A stretch of DNA of 36,004 nucleotides, taken from a virus. Positions 1 to 7,659 of this stretch are shown in pieces. The notes under the pieces were generated by a model. The model had not been told where the DNA came from and ran no database searches. It saw only the letters and a program-made list of their open reading frames with translations. The position numbers and the translations under genes were made by a program. The first letter of the stretch is position 1; each line of letters begins with the position of its first letter. Where the stretch lies: IMG/VR virus record IMGVR_UViG_3300030328_001411, positions 1 to 36,004 of that record; one strand, 5' to 3'.

Positions 1-100
1 TATTTAAAGAGTTCTTTTGAAATAGGTTATGGTAGATCACCAGCTATGACAGCTCTTGCTGATACCAAAATGCTTAATAAAATGAGTGAAGTATCTATAC
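1..100. repeat. Left copy of 100-bp terminal overlap
   Basis: Bases 1-100 are repeated at 35905-36004 with one difference (A at 99, T at 36003). The repeat lies inside the portal coding sequence and keeps its frame, so it marks an arbitrary cut in a circular or circularly permuted molecule. A biological terminal repeat would be expected in non-coding DNA. The single mismatch may be strain variation or an end-of-read error. Confidence 0.9.
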
Positions 101-828
101 GTTATGCTCAGAAACTTGTAGATCCTCCTCTTATAGTTCCAGATGATGGTTTTATGCTGCCTATAAGAACTGTTCCAGGTGGATTAAATTTTAAAAGATC
201 TGGGACCAGGGACACAATAGAACCATTGAATGTTAATACTGGTAATCCTTTAGGTATGCAGATGGAAACGCAAAGGCGTGAAATGATACGCCAGGCTTTT
301 TATGTAGACCAATTAATCCTGGGTGCGTCACCAAACATGACAGCAACCGAAGTTATGCAGCGTACTGAAGAAAAGATGCGTTTACTAGGTCCAGTTATGG
401 GACGTCTGCAAGCAGAATTATTACAACCATTAATAGAAAGAGCTTACAATATTCTTTCCAGGGATAATGCTTTTGCAGAAACACCGGAAGTATTGCAAGG
501 AACTGATATAGAAATTGATTATGTATCCCCATTAGCAAAAGCTCAACGCCAGGGAGATGTACAATCAGCTCTACAATTATTAGAAATTATGGCTCCACTT
601 GCCCAGGTAGATCCTTCTATCATGGATTATATAGATGTTGATGGAATGTCGAAGCATATCATAAAGACTCTAGGAGTCCCAGCAACAGCTGTAAGAGGTG
701 ATGAAGAGGTTAGAGGAGTCAGACAGCAAAGACAAGCTGCCCAGGCTGCTGAACAAGAGAAACAAGACGCATTACAAGCAGCTGAAGCAGCTGGTAACGC
801 AGCACCAATACTTAAAGCTCTAACTTAA
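1..828 (+). CDS. Portal (head-tail connector) protein, C-terminal part
   Basis: This is the C-terminal 275 residues of the T7 gp8-like portal that begins at 35134. Position 1 is the first base of a codon and joins in frame to position 35904, giving a full protein of about 532 residues, close to the T7 connector (536). The portal forms the dodecameric ring at the capsid vertex that nucleates assembly, passes DNA during packaging and binds tail tubular protein A. The first Met in this part, at 46, is internal and not a real start. The C-terminus is alanine- and glutamine-rich and helical, as usual for the wing/crown end. The stop codon overlaps the next start (TAATG), a sign of coupled translation. 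Confidence 0.93.
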   Translation, partial: YLKSSFEIGYGRSPAMTALADTKMLNKMSEVSIRYAQKLVDPPLIVPDDGFMLPIRTVPGGLNFKRSGTRDTIEPLNVNTGNPLGMQMETQRREMIRQAFYVDQLILGASPNMTATEVMQRTEEKMRLLGPVMGRLQAELLQPLIERAYNILSRDNAFAETPEVLQGTDIEIDYVSPLAKAQRQGDVQSALQLLEIMAPLAQVDPSIMDYIDVDGMSKHIIKTLGVPATAVRGDEEVRGVRQQRQAAQAAEQEKQDALQAAEAAGNAAPILKALT

Positions 829-1040
829 TGGATAAAGATTTAAAAAAAAGCTACCAGGTTCTGTTTGCAACAGATGATGGGACAAAAGTTTTAGATGATT
901 TACACAAAAGGTTTCATGTAGATCAATCCACATTTTCTAATGATGCTTTAGAGATGGCATTTTTAGAAGGTCAACGTAGCGTAATGCTATTTATTTTAAG
1001 ATCAATAACAGAAGAGAAGGAGATTATAAACAATGAGTGA
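828..1040 (+). CDS. Bbp19-like small protein
   Basis: This 70-residue acidic protein resembles the Bbp19 family of podoviruses. It has an aspartate/glycine segment followed by VLxDLxxRF near residues 20-28, then a central acidic stretch and FLEGQRSVMLFIL near residues 45-57. Family members sit between portal and scaffold genes and have no proven function; a packaging or assembly accessory role is inferred from place. It starts on the A of the portal stop codon and overlaps the scaffold gene by 8 bases, so the three genes are probably translated as one unit. Confidence 0.6.
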   Translation: MDKDLKKSYQVLFATDDGTKVLDDLHKRFHVDQSTFSNDALEMAFLEGQRSVMLFILRSITEEKEIINNE

Positions 1041-1872
1041 AGAAGTAGCAGAAGCTCCAGCAGCTGATCTAGTCGATCAAGCTAATGGACAAGCATCTGT
1101 GGATTGGAAGGCGTCAATTCCAGAAGAAATTAGGGGACATAAATCATTAGAAACTATCCAGGACGTACCATCATTAGCAAAGAGTTATGTAAATGCTCAA
1201 TCTATGATAGGTGCTGACAAGATTGCATTACCTGGTAAATCATCAACACCAGAGCAATGGGGTGAGATATATTCTAAATTAGGCAGACCAGAAGCTGCTG
1301 ATAAGTATGAGTTGGCAAACAATCTTCCAGAAGGACAAGAGCTGGATCCTACTTTAATGGGTGGTTTTACAAATACTGCCCATGCTGCTGGATTAAGCAC
1401 TAAGCAAGCTCAATCTTTACTCGATTGGTATAATGGTGTCCTGGTTGACAGTACAGCTCAGACAACAGCTGCTGAACAAGCTCAACTGGAACAAAGGACC
1501 AATGAATTGAAACAACATTATGGTCCAGCTTTTGAAGATAGAATTAACCTGGCTAAAGCAGTATCAGCTCAGTTTACAGAAGGTGATGAGAATATCTTTG
1601 ATGTAAAACTTGCAGATGGATCTCTCCTGGGCAATCACCCAGACTTTATAAAAATGACAGCAAACATGGGCGTTTTTATGAAAGAGAAGATGGGAGAAGA
1701 TACGCTTGAAGGTGTTAAAACAAGTGGAGCTTCTTCCAGGCATGAACTGGAAGGTAAAGTTGCTCAACTGCAAGCACCAGATAGTCCATACTGGGATAAT
1801 AAACACCCAGAACATAATTGGTATGTGAATGAAGTTACCAGGGTAAATGGTGAACTTTATCCAGATGAATAG
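1033..1872 (+). CDS. Capsid assembly scaffolding protein
   Basis: This 279-residue, acidic, alanine/glutamine-rich protein lies between portal and major capsid genes, the classic place of the T7 gp9-type scaffold, which guides procapsid assembly and is then released. The N-terminal 20 residues look disordered. A helical stretch follows (LAKSYVNAQSMIG at about 48-60), a motif seen in many podovirus scaffolds, and the tail holds a helix likely to bind capsid protein. The start is set by AGAAGGAG about 12 bases upstream. Identification rests on position and composition more than on catalytic motifs. Confidence 0.8.
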   Translation: MSEEVAEAPAADLVDQANGQASVDWKASIPEEIRGHKSLETIQDVPSLAKSYVNAQSMIGADKIALPGKSSTPEQWGEIYSKLGRPEAADKYELANNLPEGQELDPTLMGGFTNTAHAAGLSTKQAQSLLDWYNGVLVDSTAQTTAAEQAQLEQRTNELKQHYGPAFEDRINLAKAVSAQFTEGDENIFDVKLADGSLLGNHPDFIKMTANMGVFMKEKMGEDTLEGVKTSGASSRHELEGKVAQLQAPDSPYWDNKHPEHNWYVNEVTRVNGELYPDE

Positions 1873-1914
1873 AGTTACCTGGGAAACCAGGGAATAAGGG
1901 TAGCCTTTAGGTCC

Positions 1915-1932
1915 TTACGTTGGCAAACGTAA
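1915..1932 (+). other. Intergenic stem-loop before capsid gene
   Basis: TTACGTT and AACGTAA form a perfect 7-bp stem with a GGCA loop in the 132-base gap between scaffold and capsid genes. No T-tract follows, so it is not an ordinary terminator. It may be an mRNA processing or stability element ahead of the highly expressed capsid gene (inference). The 7-mer GGGTAGC occurs on each side of it, near 1898 and 1961. Confidence 0.5.
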
Positions 1933-2004
1933 AATGCAAAAACCTTTCGTCCAAATAATTGGGTAGCGATCTTAATTTTAATTTAATATAAAGGAGATAC
2001 TCTT

Positions 2005-2868
2005 ATGAGTACGCAAATAACTACTGCTTTTGTGCAGCAGTTTAGCTCCAATATTACGCTTTTATCTACTCAGAAAGGTTCCAGACTTAGAGGATCCGTT
2101 GATGAAGAGAGCGTAACTGGTGAAAAAGCATTTTTTGACCAGATTGGTTCTGTAGCTGCAATCGAAAGAACTTCACGCCATGGTGACACACCATTGGTTG
2201 AAACCCCCCACTCAAGACGAATGGTTACAATGAAAACTTTTGAATGGGCAGATCTTATTGATGATGCTGATAAAGTTCGATTACTGGCTGATCCAACAAG
2301 TGTTTATGCTAAGACAGCAGCAAACGCTCTAGGTAAAGCTATGGACGATCAGATCATTAGTGCTGCAACTGGTTCAGCTGCTACTGGCAAAGCTGGTGCA
2401 AGTTCAACTTCAATGTTGGCTGCTAATCAGATTGCTCATGGATCAGCTGATCTAACAATCGCAAAACTTATTTCTGCAAAAGAAATACTTGATGCTGCTG
2501 ATGTGGACCCAGATATACCAAGATATATCGCAGTTGCACCAGCTCAGATTTCTGCATTGTTAGGTACAACGCAAGTTACAAGCAGCGATTTTAACTCTGT
2601 GAAAGCTCTTGCTCAAGGTCAAGTTGATAGCTTTATGGGATTTAAATTCATAATCTCAAATCGTTTGTCTGTAGCAAGTAGTATTCGTAAATGTTTTGCC
2701 TGGGCAGAAGATGGTCTTAAATTGGCTGTTGGGAAAGATGTCATGGCAAAAATTGACGAGAGAGCAGACAAGAGTTATTCAACTCAAGTCTATTACTGTG
2801 CGACTTTTGGTGCAACGAGAATGGAAGAAGCAAAAATCGTAGAAATTAATTGTGATGAGTCAGCATAG
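2005..2868 (+). CDS. Major capsid protein
   Basis: This 287-residue protein sits downstream of the scaffold and upstream of the tail genes. It resembles the HK97-fold capsid proteins of temperate T7-like podoviruses of Proteobacteria: an N-terminal segment around SRLRGSVDEESVTGEKAFFDQ with the family's RxxxTP/VETPHSRR region near 60-72, and alanine-rich spine helices with a KEILDAADVDPD segment. It would form the icosahedral shell. AAGGAG lies 9 bases before the ATG, and a hairpin upstream and a terminator downstream of the next gene frame a capsid transcription unit. CCWGG is almost absent here (one copy, near 2699), unlike neighbouring genes. HK97 fold is inferred, not demonstrated. Confidence 0.88.
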   Translation: MSTQITTAFVQQFSSNITLLSTQKGSRLRGSVDEESVTGEKAFFDQIGSVAAIERTSRHGDTPLVETPHSRRMVTMKTFEWADLIDDADKVRLLADPTSVYAKTAANALGKAMDDQIISAATGSAATGKAGASSTSMLAANQIAHGSADLTIAKLISAKEILDAADVDPDIPRYIAVAPAQISALLGTTQVTSSDFNSVKALAQGQVDSFMGFKFIISNRLSVASSIRKCFAWAEDGLKLAVGKDVMAKIDERADKSYSTQVYYCATFGATRMEEAKIVEINCDESA

Positions 2869-2878
2869 GAGGTAGATC

Positions 2879-3382
2879 ATGGCGAATGTTAATACAACTC
2901 TAGTGACTAATTTCCATGCCGATCCAATGGTTATGAGTCCTTCTCACAACTTACATGGCGTTAAGCGTGTAGCTTGTGGAACAATAGCTCTTGCAGCTGG
3001 TGATTTATCAGCTACTGACACAGTAATGTTAGCTCCAATTCCAACCAATGCAGCAATAACAAGTATTATGTTGTTCAATGATGATCTTGATTCTGGATCA
3101 ACAAACACTTGTGATGTAGGTTTATATACAGCTGATGGCAATTATACAGCGAAAGATGATGATTGCTATGCGTCTGCTATTACAGACCTAAGAGGAGCAG
3201 TTACTGTTGGAACTGAAGTAGCATTTGAAGCAAGGAATATTAACTTACTTGGACAGCAAGTTTACCTAGATGCTGGTGACACAACTGATCCAGGTGGTTA
3301 TTATCATGTTGGCTTGAAATTTGACGCAGCTGGTGACACAGCTGGTGATCTAAGTTTCATCATTGAGTATATTGTTACTTAA
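2879..3382 (+). CDS. Putative capsid decoration/head protein
   Basis: This 167-residue protein follows the capsid gene by 10 bases, with GGAGGTAGATC as ribosome site. It is rich in Asp, Thr, Ala and Gly, with beta-prone segments and no Cys-rich or membrane region. Small proteins like this after the capsid gene are common in marine podoviruses and are thought to be decoration or head-completion proteins. No catalytic motif is visible, so the role is inferred from place. A strong terminator follows it, so it shares the capsid transcript. Confidence 0.55.
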   Translation: MANVNTTLVTNFHADPMVMSPSHNLHGVKRVACGTIALAAGDLSATDTVMLAPIPTNAAITSIMLFNDDLDSGSTNTCDVGLYTADGNYTAKDDDCYASAITDLRGAVTVGTEVAFEARNINLLGQQVYLDAGDTTDPGGYYHVGLKFDAAGDTAGDLSFIIEYIVT

Positions 3383-3394
3383 ATAAACCCTGGG

Positions 3395-3425
3395 GAGCAG
3401 CTAGTGCATAGCTGCTCTCTTTTCA
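3395..3425 (+). terminator. Intrinsic terminator after capsid unit
   Basis: A perfect 9-bp stem, GAGCAGCTA with TAGCTGCTC (3395-3403 and 3409-3417), has a 5-base loop and is followed by TCTTTTCATTT. It sits after the capsid and decoration genes, the same place as the main late terminator in T7-type genomes, where it lowers tail gene transcription relative to capsid. Confidence 0.8.
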
Positions 3426-3429
3426 TTTA

Positions 3430-3503
3430 TGAGGTCCTATTTTCGCAAGGAGAATGGGTTACATTTTGTAGTTGGATATAAATTTTAACCAGGGACCTCA
3501 CCA
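3430..3503 (+). ncRNA. Predicted three-way-junction, tRNA-like RNA element
   Basis: The gap before tail tubular A can fold into three helices: an outer 8-bp stem TGAGGTCC/GGACCTCA (3430-3437 with 3493-3500), a 6-bp hairpin (3439-3444 with 3450-3455) and a 5-bp hairpin GGTTA/TAACC (3457-3461 with 3486-3490). The 3' end reads acceptor-like 7-mer, then A, then CCA (3501-3503), which imitates a tRNA 3' end. No anticodon arm or proper T-arm is visible, so it is not called a tRNA. It may be a processing or stability element, or the remnant of a tRNA. Confidence 0.4.
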
Positions 3504-3521
3504 AATTTTGGAGATAATTAA

Positions 3522-4112
3522 ATGGCAAGTGTCGTAGATATTTGTAATAGTGCATTAAATATGCTTGGTGCGTCTACAATCACAGCTCTTACGGAGGATA
3601 GTAAGGCTGCCAGGATATGCAATCAAAGGTATGATTTTATTCGTGATGCTACATTTAGATCTCACCCCTGGAACTGTTTAATTAATAGAGTAACTTTAGC
3701 ACCAGATAGTACTGGTCCAGCTTTTGGTTTTACAAATTACTTTACTCTTCCTACAGATCCATTCTGTTTAAGGATTTTACAGCTATCTAGTTTAGACCTG
3801 GTGTATAGAGTTGAAGGAAGAAAAATTGCGACAGATGAAAGCACATTAAATGTTATCTATGTTGGAAGAGATACTGACCCTAATAACTATGACACACTTT
3901 TAATTGAAACAGTATCAGCGTCACTCGCAGCTGATATAGCTTATCCATTAATTGGCAGTTCATCTTTGGCTGCACAAATGTTCACAATTCATCAAAACAA
4001 ATTAAAAGAAGCTCGATTTGTAGATGCAACAGAAGGAACACCTGGAGCAATATCTTCTGTGACAGAACCAGGTGGTTTACAATCAGATATATTTACAGCT
4101 GCAAGGTTATAA
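3522..4112 (+). CDS. Tail tubular protein A (T7 gp11-like)
   Basis: This 196-residue protein has the family hallmarks: an N-terminal 'ICNSALNMLGA' helix (residues about 6-16), 'RICNQRYDFIRDATFRSHPWNC' helices, and a hydrophobic 'ASLAADIAYPL' helix in the C-terminal half. Tail tubular A (adaptor/gatekeeper) binds the portal as a dodecamer and the nozzle protein below it. It starts at an ATG with GGAG 9 bases upstream, right after the folded intergenic RNA, and ends 3 bases before tail tubular B, with which it forms the tail core. Confidence 0.92.
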   Translation: MASVVDICNSALNMLGASTITALTEDSKAARICNQRYDFIRDATFRSHPWNCLINRVTLAPDSTGPAFGFTNYFTLPTDPFCLRILQLSSLDLVYRVEGRKIATDESTLNVIYVGRDTDPNNYDTLLIETVSASLAADIAYPLIGSSSLAAQMFTIHQNKLKEARFVDATEGTPGAISSVTEPGGLQSDIFTAARL

Positions 4113-4115
4113 AAA

Positions 4116-6707
4116 ATGGCTAAAGCGTCAGCTGCATTATCAAATTTTACTGGTGGCGAATTATCGCCCAGGTTAGATGGAAGGACAGATCTATCTAAAT
4201 ATTTTAATGGCTGCAAAAAATTACAGAACTTTGTTATTCACCCTCATGGTGGAGCGAGTAGACGCCCAGGAACAATTCATATTGCAGAGGTTAAAAACTC
4301 TGCTCATGGTTGCCGATTAATACCTTTTGAATTTAATGTTACCCAGGCGTATATCCTGGAATTTGGTGACGAATATTTTAGAGTTTATAAAGATGGAGGC
4401 CAGATAGTAGATGGTGGTAGTGCTGTTGAAGTAGCAACGCCTTACGATCATACAGAATTAAGTGAGTTGAAGTTTACACAATCAGCTGACGTTATGTATA
4501 TTGTTCACCCAAGTTATGCTCCCAGAAAAATTACCAGGACAAGTCATACAGCCTGGTCAATATCGGAAGTGGACTTCACTAGAGGTCCAATGCAAGATCC
4601 TAATACAACGACAACAACTTTAACAGCTAGTGCCAGAACTGGCAGCGTGACAATTACTGCAAGTGCCAGCACTTTTGCATCTAGTGATGTTGGACGCCTG
4701 GTAAAATTACATGATGGTTATGCAAAGATAACTGCATATTCAAGTGCAACTTCTGTCACAGCAACTGTCCAGGACAATGAAGATGGTGTAGCTGAACTTG
4801 CACCTTCTTATACAGCAACTACTATTGCTTTTCATGAAGGTGATCCTAGTACAACTGGATTAGAACATAACGATAGAATTACAGATAGTGCTGCTAATTT
4901 TGTTGACCAGGGTTTTAAAGCTAATACAAAAGTTACAATAAGTGGTGCAAGCAATGGAGGTAATAATAAATCAACAGCTGTTTTAATTGTCCAGGTCACA
5001 GCTGATACAATATTGTTTTCACCTTCTGTAGATTTTGTAGCAGAGTCAGCTAGTCAGAGTGTGACAATAAATGGAGCATTAACAGCTGATAATAACTTTT
5101 CATTAGGAGCTTTTTCTACAACAACTGGGTTTCCAGCTGCGACAGCTTTTTTTGAACAACGCCTGGTTTTTGCAAATACTGCTACACAACCACAAACAAT
5201 TTTCTTTTCAGTAGGTGGTGATTTTGAAAACTTTACAGCTGGTACAGATAATGATGATGCACTAACTTATACTATTGGATCTAACCAGGTTAATGTTATT
5301 CGTTATTTAAGTTCTGGTAGATCTCTCATTGTGGGAACTAGTGGTGGTGAATTTGCTGTCACAGCGTCTGGAAGCTCTGAGCCTTTAACGCCAACTAATG
5401 CACAAATAAAACGCCAGGCAAGTTATGGTAGTGCAGATATACAACCAGTAAGCGTTGGTAATGTAACTTTGTTTGTTCAGCGTGCCAGGAGAAAACTAAG
5501 AGAGCTGGTTTATGATTATAACTCAGACAGTTATTTAGCACCGGATCTTACATTATTAGCAGAACATATTACAGCAAGTGGCATAAAAGAAATTAGTTAT
5601 ATGCAAGAGCCAGATAACATTGTCTGGTGTGTTTTAAACAATGGTAAACTTGCTGGCATGACTTATCGAAGAGAAGAACAAGTTGTTGCCTGGCACGAGC
5701 ATATTATTGGTGGAGTATCTGGAAGTGCTACAGTAACTGTTTCAGATTATGCAAACATAGCAACTGGAGCAACTTTAAAAATAACTAAATCTGACGGAGA
5801 AACCATTACTTTTACTTGCCAGGGAGCTGGAAGTTCAACGCCAGATACAAACAAGTTTTTTCATAATGAAAGCAATAATACAACAGCTGATAATATTTAT
5901 ACTGCTATTAATGCACATGATGATTTTACTGTTGCTAATCCAGCAGCAGCTGTGGTGACAATCGAAGAAACACAAAGAGCTGGTAATGGATTTTTAACTA
6001 TCGTTAGTTCTGACACAACTAGACTTGCAGTAACAGATCAAAGTTATGCTTTAGTAGAAAGTATTTCAACTATTCCAGGAGCGATAGACGAAGATAGTCT
6101 TTACATGGTTGTTCAAAGAACAATTAATGGAGCAACCAAAAGGTATGTTGAGTACCTAAACTTCTTTAATTTTGGGGATAATGTTCTTGATGCTTATTTT
6201 GTTGATAGTGGTTTATCTTATAGTGGAAGTTCCACTTCTTCTTTATCTGGGTTATCTCATTTAGAAGGTGAGCCAGTAACAATAGTTACCAATGGATCTA
6301 CCCACCCACGCAAATCAGTTTCAAGCTCTGCTATTACTTTAGACAGAGCTACAACAAGTGCTTATGTAGGATTAGGTTATACATCAACATTGCAAACAAT
6401 GCGTCTTGATGCTGGTGGGCAAGAAGGAACTAGCCAGGGAAAAACTAAAAGAATACATGATATAACATTAAGATTATTTAGAACGATTGGATCAAAAATA
6501 GGATCTTCTGAAACATTAGTTGATCTTATACCATTTCGTTCTAGTGCAGATCAAATGGACCAGGCACTCGATTTATTTACTGGTGACAAGGAAGTAGAAT
6601 TTAGGGGTGGCTATGATAATGATGGTTTTGTTGTTGTTGTTCAAGATGATGCAATGCCATTAACTGTCCTGGCTATTTTCCCAAGATTGCAAACTTTCGA
6701 TCAATAA
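4116..6707 (+). CDS. Tail tubular protein B / nozzle (T7 gp12-like)
   Basis: This 863-residue protein is a little longer than T7 gp12 (794). The N-terminus carries family signatures: 'NFTGGELSPRLDGRTDLSKYFNGC' followed by 'NFVIHPHGGASRRPGT' (residues about 9-54). The rest is beta-rich, as expected of the nozzle propeller. Six copies form the tail tube end that contacts the fibres. A Thr/Ser-rich insertion (residues about 160-310) is probably an added immunoglobulin-like or beta domain, which accounts for the extra length. CCWGG occurs about 20 times in this gene. Confidence 0.93.
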   Translation: MAKASAALSNFTGGELSPRLDGRTDLSKYFNGCKKLQNFVIHPHGGASRRPGTIHIAEVKNSAHGCRLIPFEFNVTQAYILEFGDEYFRVYKDGGQIVDGGSAVEVATPYDHTELSELKFTQSADVMYIVHPSYAPRKITRTSHTAWSISEVDFTRGPMQDPNTTTTTLTASARTGSVTITASASTFASSDVGRLVKLHDGYAKITAYSSATSVTATVQDNEDGVAELAPSYTATTIAFHEGDPSTTGLEHNDRITDSAANFVDQGFKANTKVTISGASNGGNNKSTAVLIVQVTADTILFSPSVDFVAESASQSVTINGALTADNNFSLGAFSTTTGFPAATAFFEQRLVFANTATQPQTIFFSVGGDFENFTAGTDNDDALTYTIGSNQVNVIRYLSSGRSLIVGTSGGEFAVTASGSSEPLTPTNAQIKRQASYGSADIQPVSVGNVTLFVQRARRKLRELVYDYNSDSYLAPDLTLLAEHITASGIKEISYMQEPDNIVWCVLNNGKLAGMTYRREEQVVAWHEHIIGGVSGSATVTVSDYANIATGATLKITKSDGETITFTCQGAGSSTPDTNKFFHNESNNTTADNIYTAINAHDDFTVANPAAAVVTIEETQRAGNGFLTIVSSDTTRLAVTDQSYALVESISTIPGAIDEDSLYMVVQRTINGATKRYVEYLNFFNFGDNVLDAYFVDSGLSYSGSSTSSLSGLSHLEGEPVTIVTNGSTHPRKSVSSSAITLDRATTSAYVGLGYTSTLQTMRLDAGGQEGTSQGKTKRIHDITLRLFRTIGSKIGSSETLVDLIPFRSSADQMDQALDLFTGDKEVEFRGGYDNDGFVVVVQDDAMPLTVLAIFPRLQTFDQ

Positions 6708-6708
6708 G

Positions 6709-7161
6709 TTGATTAGAATTGTAAATTATAAACCAGTTCATGCAGTTGAGATTTTTCATAGAGGTATGAATATAGGATCTCCTCCTGGTAAGGAAGAATA
6801 CTTAGCGTATGCAGCAAAGTTAAATGTTCCAGGTCAAGCGTTCACAGCGATTGATGAAGAAGGTATGCTTGTTTGTTCAGCTGGTATCTTTGATGTTTGG
6901 AAAGGTGTTGGTGAAGCCTGGTTAGTTGGGTCCAGTATTCTTAATGAAAGAGGGATTGCTTTAACCAGGATTATTTCCAGGCGATTTAAAATTATTATTA
7001 AAACGCAAAAGTACAAAAGAATACAATGCGTAGTTCACAACGAGTGGACAATTTCACAAAAGTTTGTGGAGCTGTTGGGTTTTAAGAATGAAGGTTTAAT
7101 GCGTAAGTACGGACCAGATGGTTGGGATTACGTTAGATATGCTCTTATTATAGGTGAATAG
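6709..7161 (+). CDS. GNAT-like virion-module protein (T7 gp13-like position)
   Basis: This 150-residue protein has a GNAT-like pattern: a beta strand with CSAGIFDVW (about 51-59), a long helix, a 'CVVHNEW' strand, a helix and a terminal 'LLGFKNEGLMRKYGPDGWDYVRYAL' segment typical of acetyltransferase folds in marine podoviruses. T7 gp13, at this place, is needed for virion assembly and is distantly GNAT-like; enzymatic activity is unproven. The start is a TTG directly after the nozzle stop, and the next gene begins right after this stop, so expression depends on tight coupling. Confidence 0.7.
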   Translation: MIRIVNYKPVHAVEIFHRGMNIGSPPGKEEYLAYAAKLNVPGQAFTAIDEEGMLVCSAGIFDVWKGVGEAWLVGSSILNERGIALTRIISRRFKIIIKTQKYKRIQCVVHNEWTISQKFVELLGFKNEGLMRKYGPDGWDYVRYALIIGE

Positions 7162-7659
7162 ATGATAGATAAACTACTTATGGCAGCTATGGCAGCGTCA
7201 ACAGCTGTATCAGCAGCTTCTCAGTTTGCAGCTGGCAAGCAACAAAAATCTGCCTATGATTATAATGCACAAATAGATGAGAGAAATTCCCAGGCTAAAG
7301 TAATCCAGGCTGAAGTATTTAAAAGAAATGCTAATTTACAAATACAAAAATTTCAAAAAGATTTTAGAAGATTAAATGATGCAACAAGCCAGGCATTTAG
7401 AGCAAATGGTTTTGTAGCAACTGGAGGAACGCCATTACTAGTTGCCCTGGAGAACGCACAAAATGCAGATGAAGAGATAGCAATAAGACAATATAATGCG
7501 TCAGTAGGTGAACAGCAAATAGAAGAGAGTGCTGTTAATGATAGGCTATCAGCTAATTTAAATCGAATGTACGGACAAGCAGCTCAAAAATCAGCCGTTA
7601 TTGGAGCTGGTAAAACGCTTATGTCTGGTGCGTCATCAATGTACTCAATGGGTAGATAA
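7162..7659 (+). CDS. Internal virion protein B (T7 gp14-like)
   Basis: This 165-residue protein has an alanine-rich hydrophobic N-terminus (residues 4-25) followed by a long Gln-rich amphipathic helix with AKVIQAEVFKRNA and 'FRANGFVATGGTPLLVALENA'. This layout is typical of T7 gp14-like ejection proteins, which insert into the outer membrane and begin the DNA channel. It shares its stop with the start of the following large ejection protein (ATAATG). Identification is by composition, motif and order. Confidence 0.85.
   Translation: MIDKLLMAAMAASTAVSAASQFAAGKQQKSAYDYNAQIDERNSQAKVIQAEVFKRNANLQIQKFQKDFRRLNDATSQAFRANGFVATGGTPLLVALENAQNADEEIAIRQYNASVGEQQIEESAVNDRLSANLNRMYGQAAQKSAVIGAGKTLMSGASSMYSMGR

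Noticed and set aside
1-100. True direct terminal repeat of a T7-type genome
   Set aside because: It falls within the portal coding sequence, is exactly 100 bases long, and the reading frame runs over the join, which points to assembly overlap.
3430-3503. Functional tRNA
   Set aside because: The acceptor and CCA look right, but there is no T-arm of 5+7+5 and no anticodon stem.
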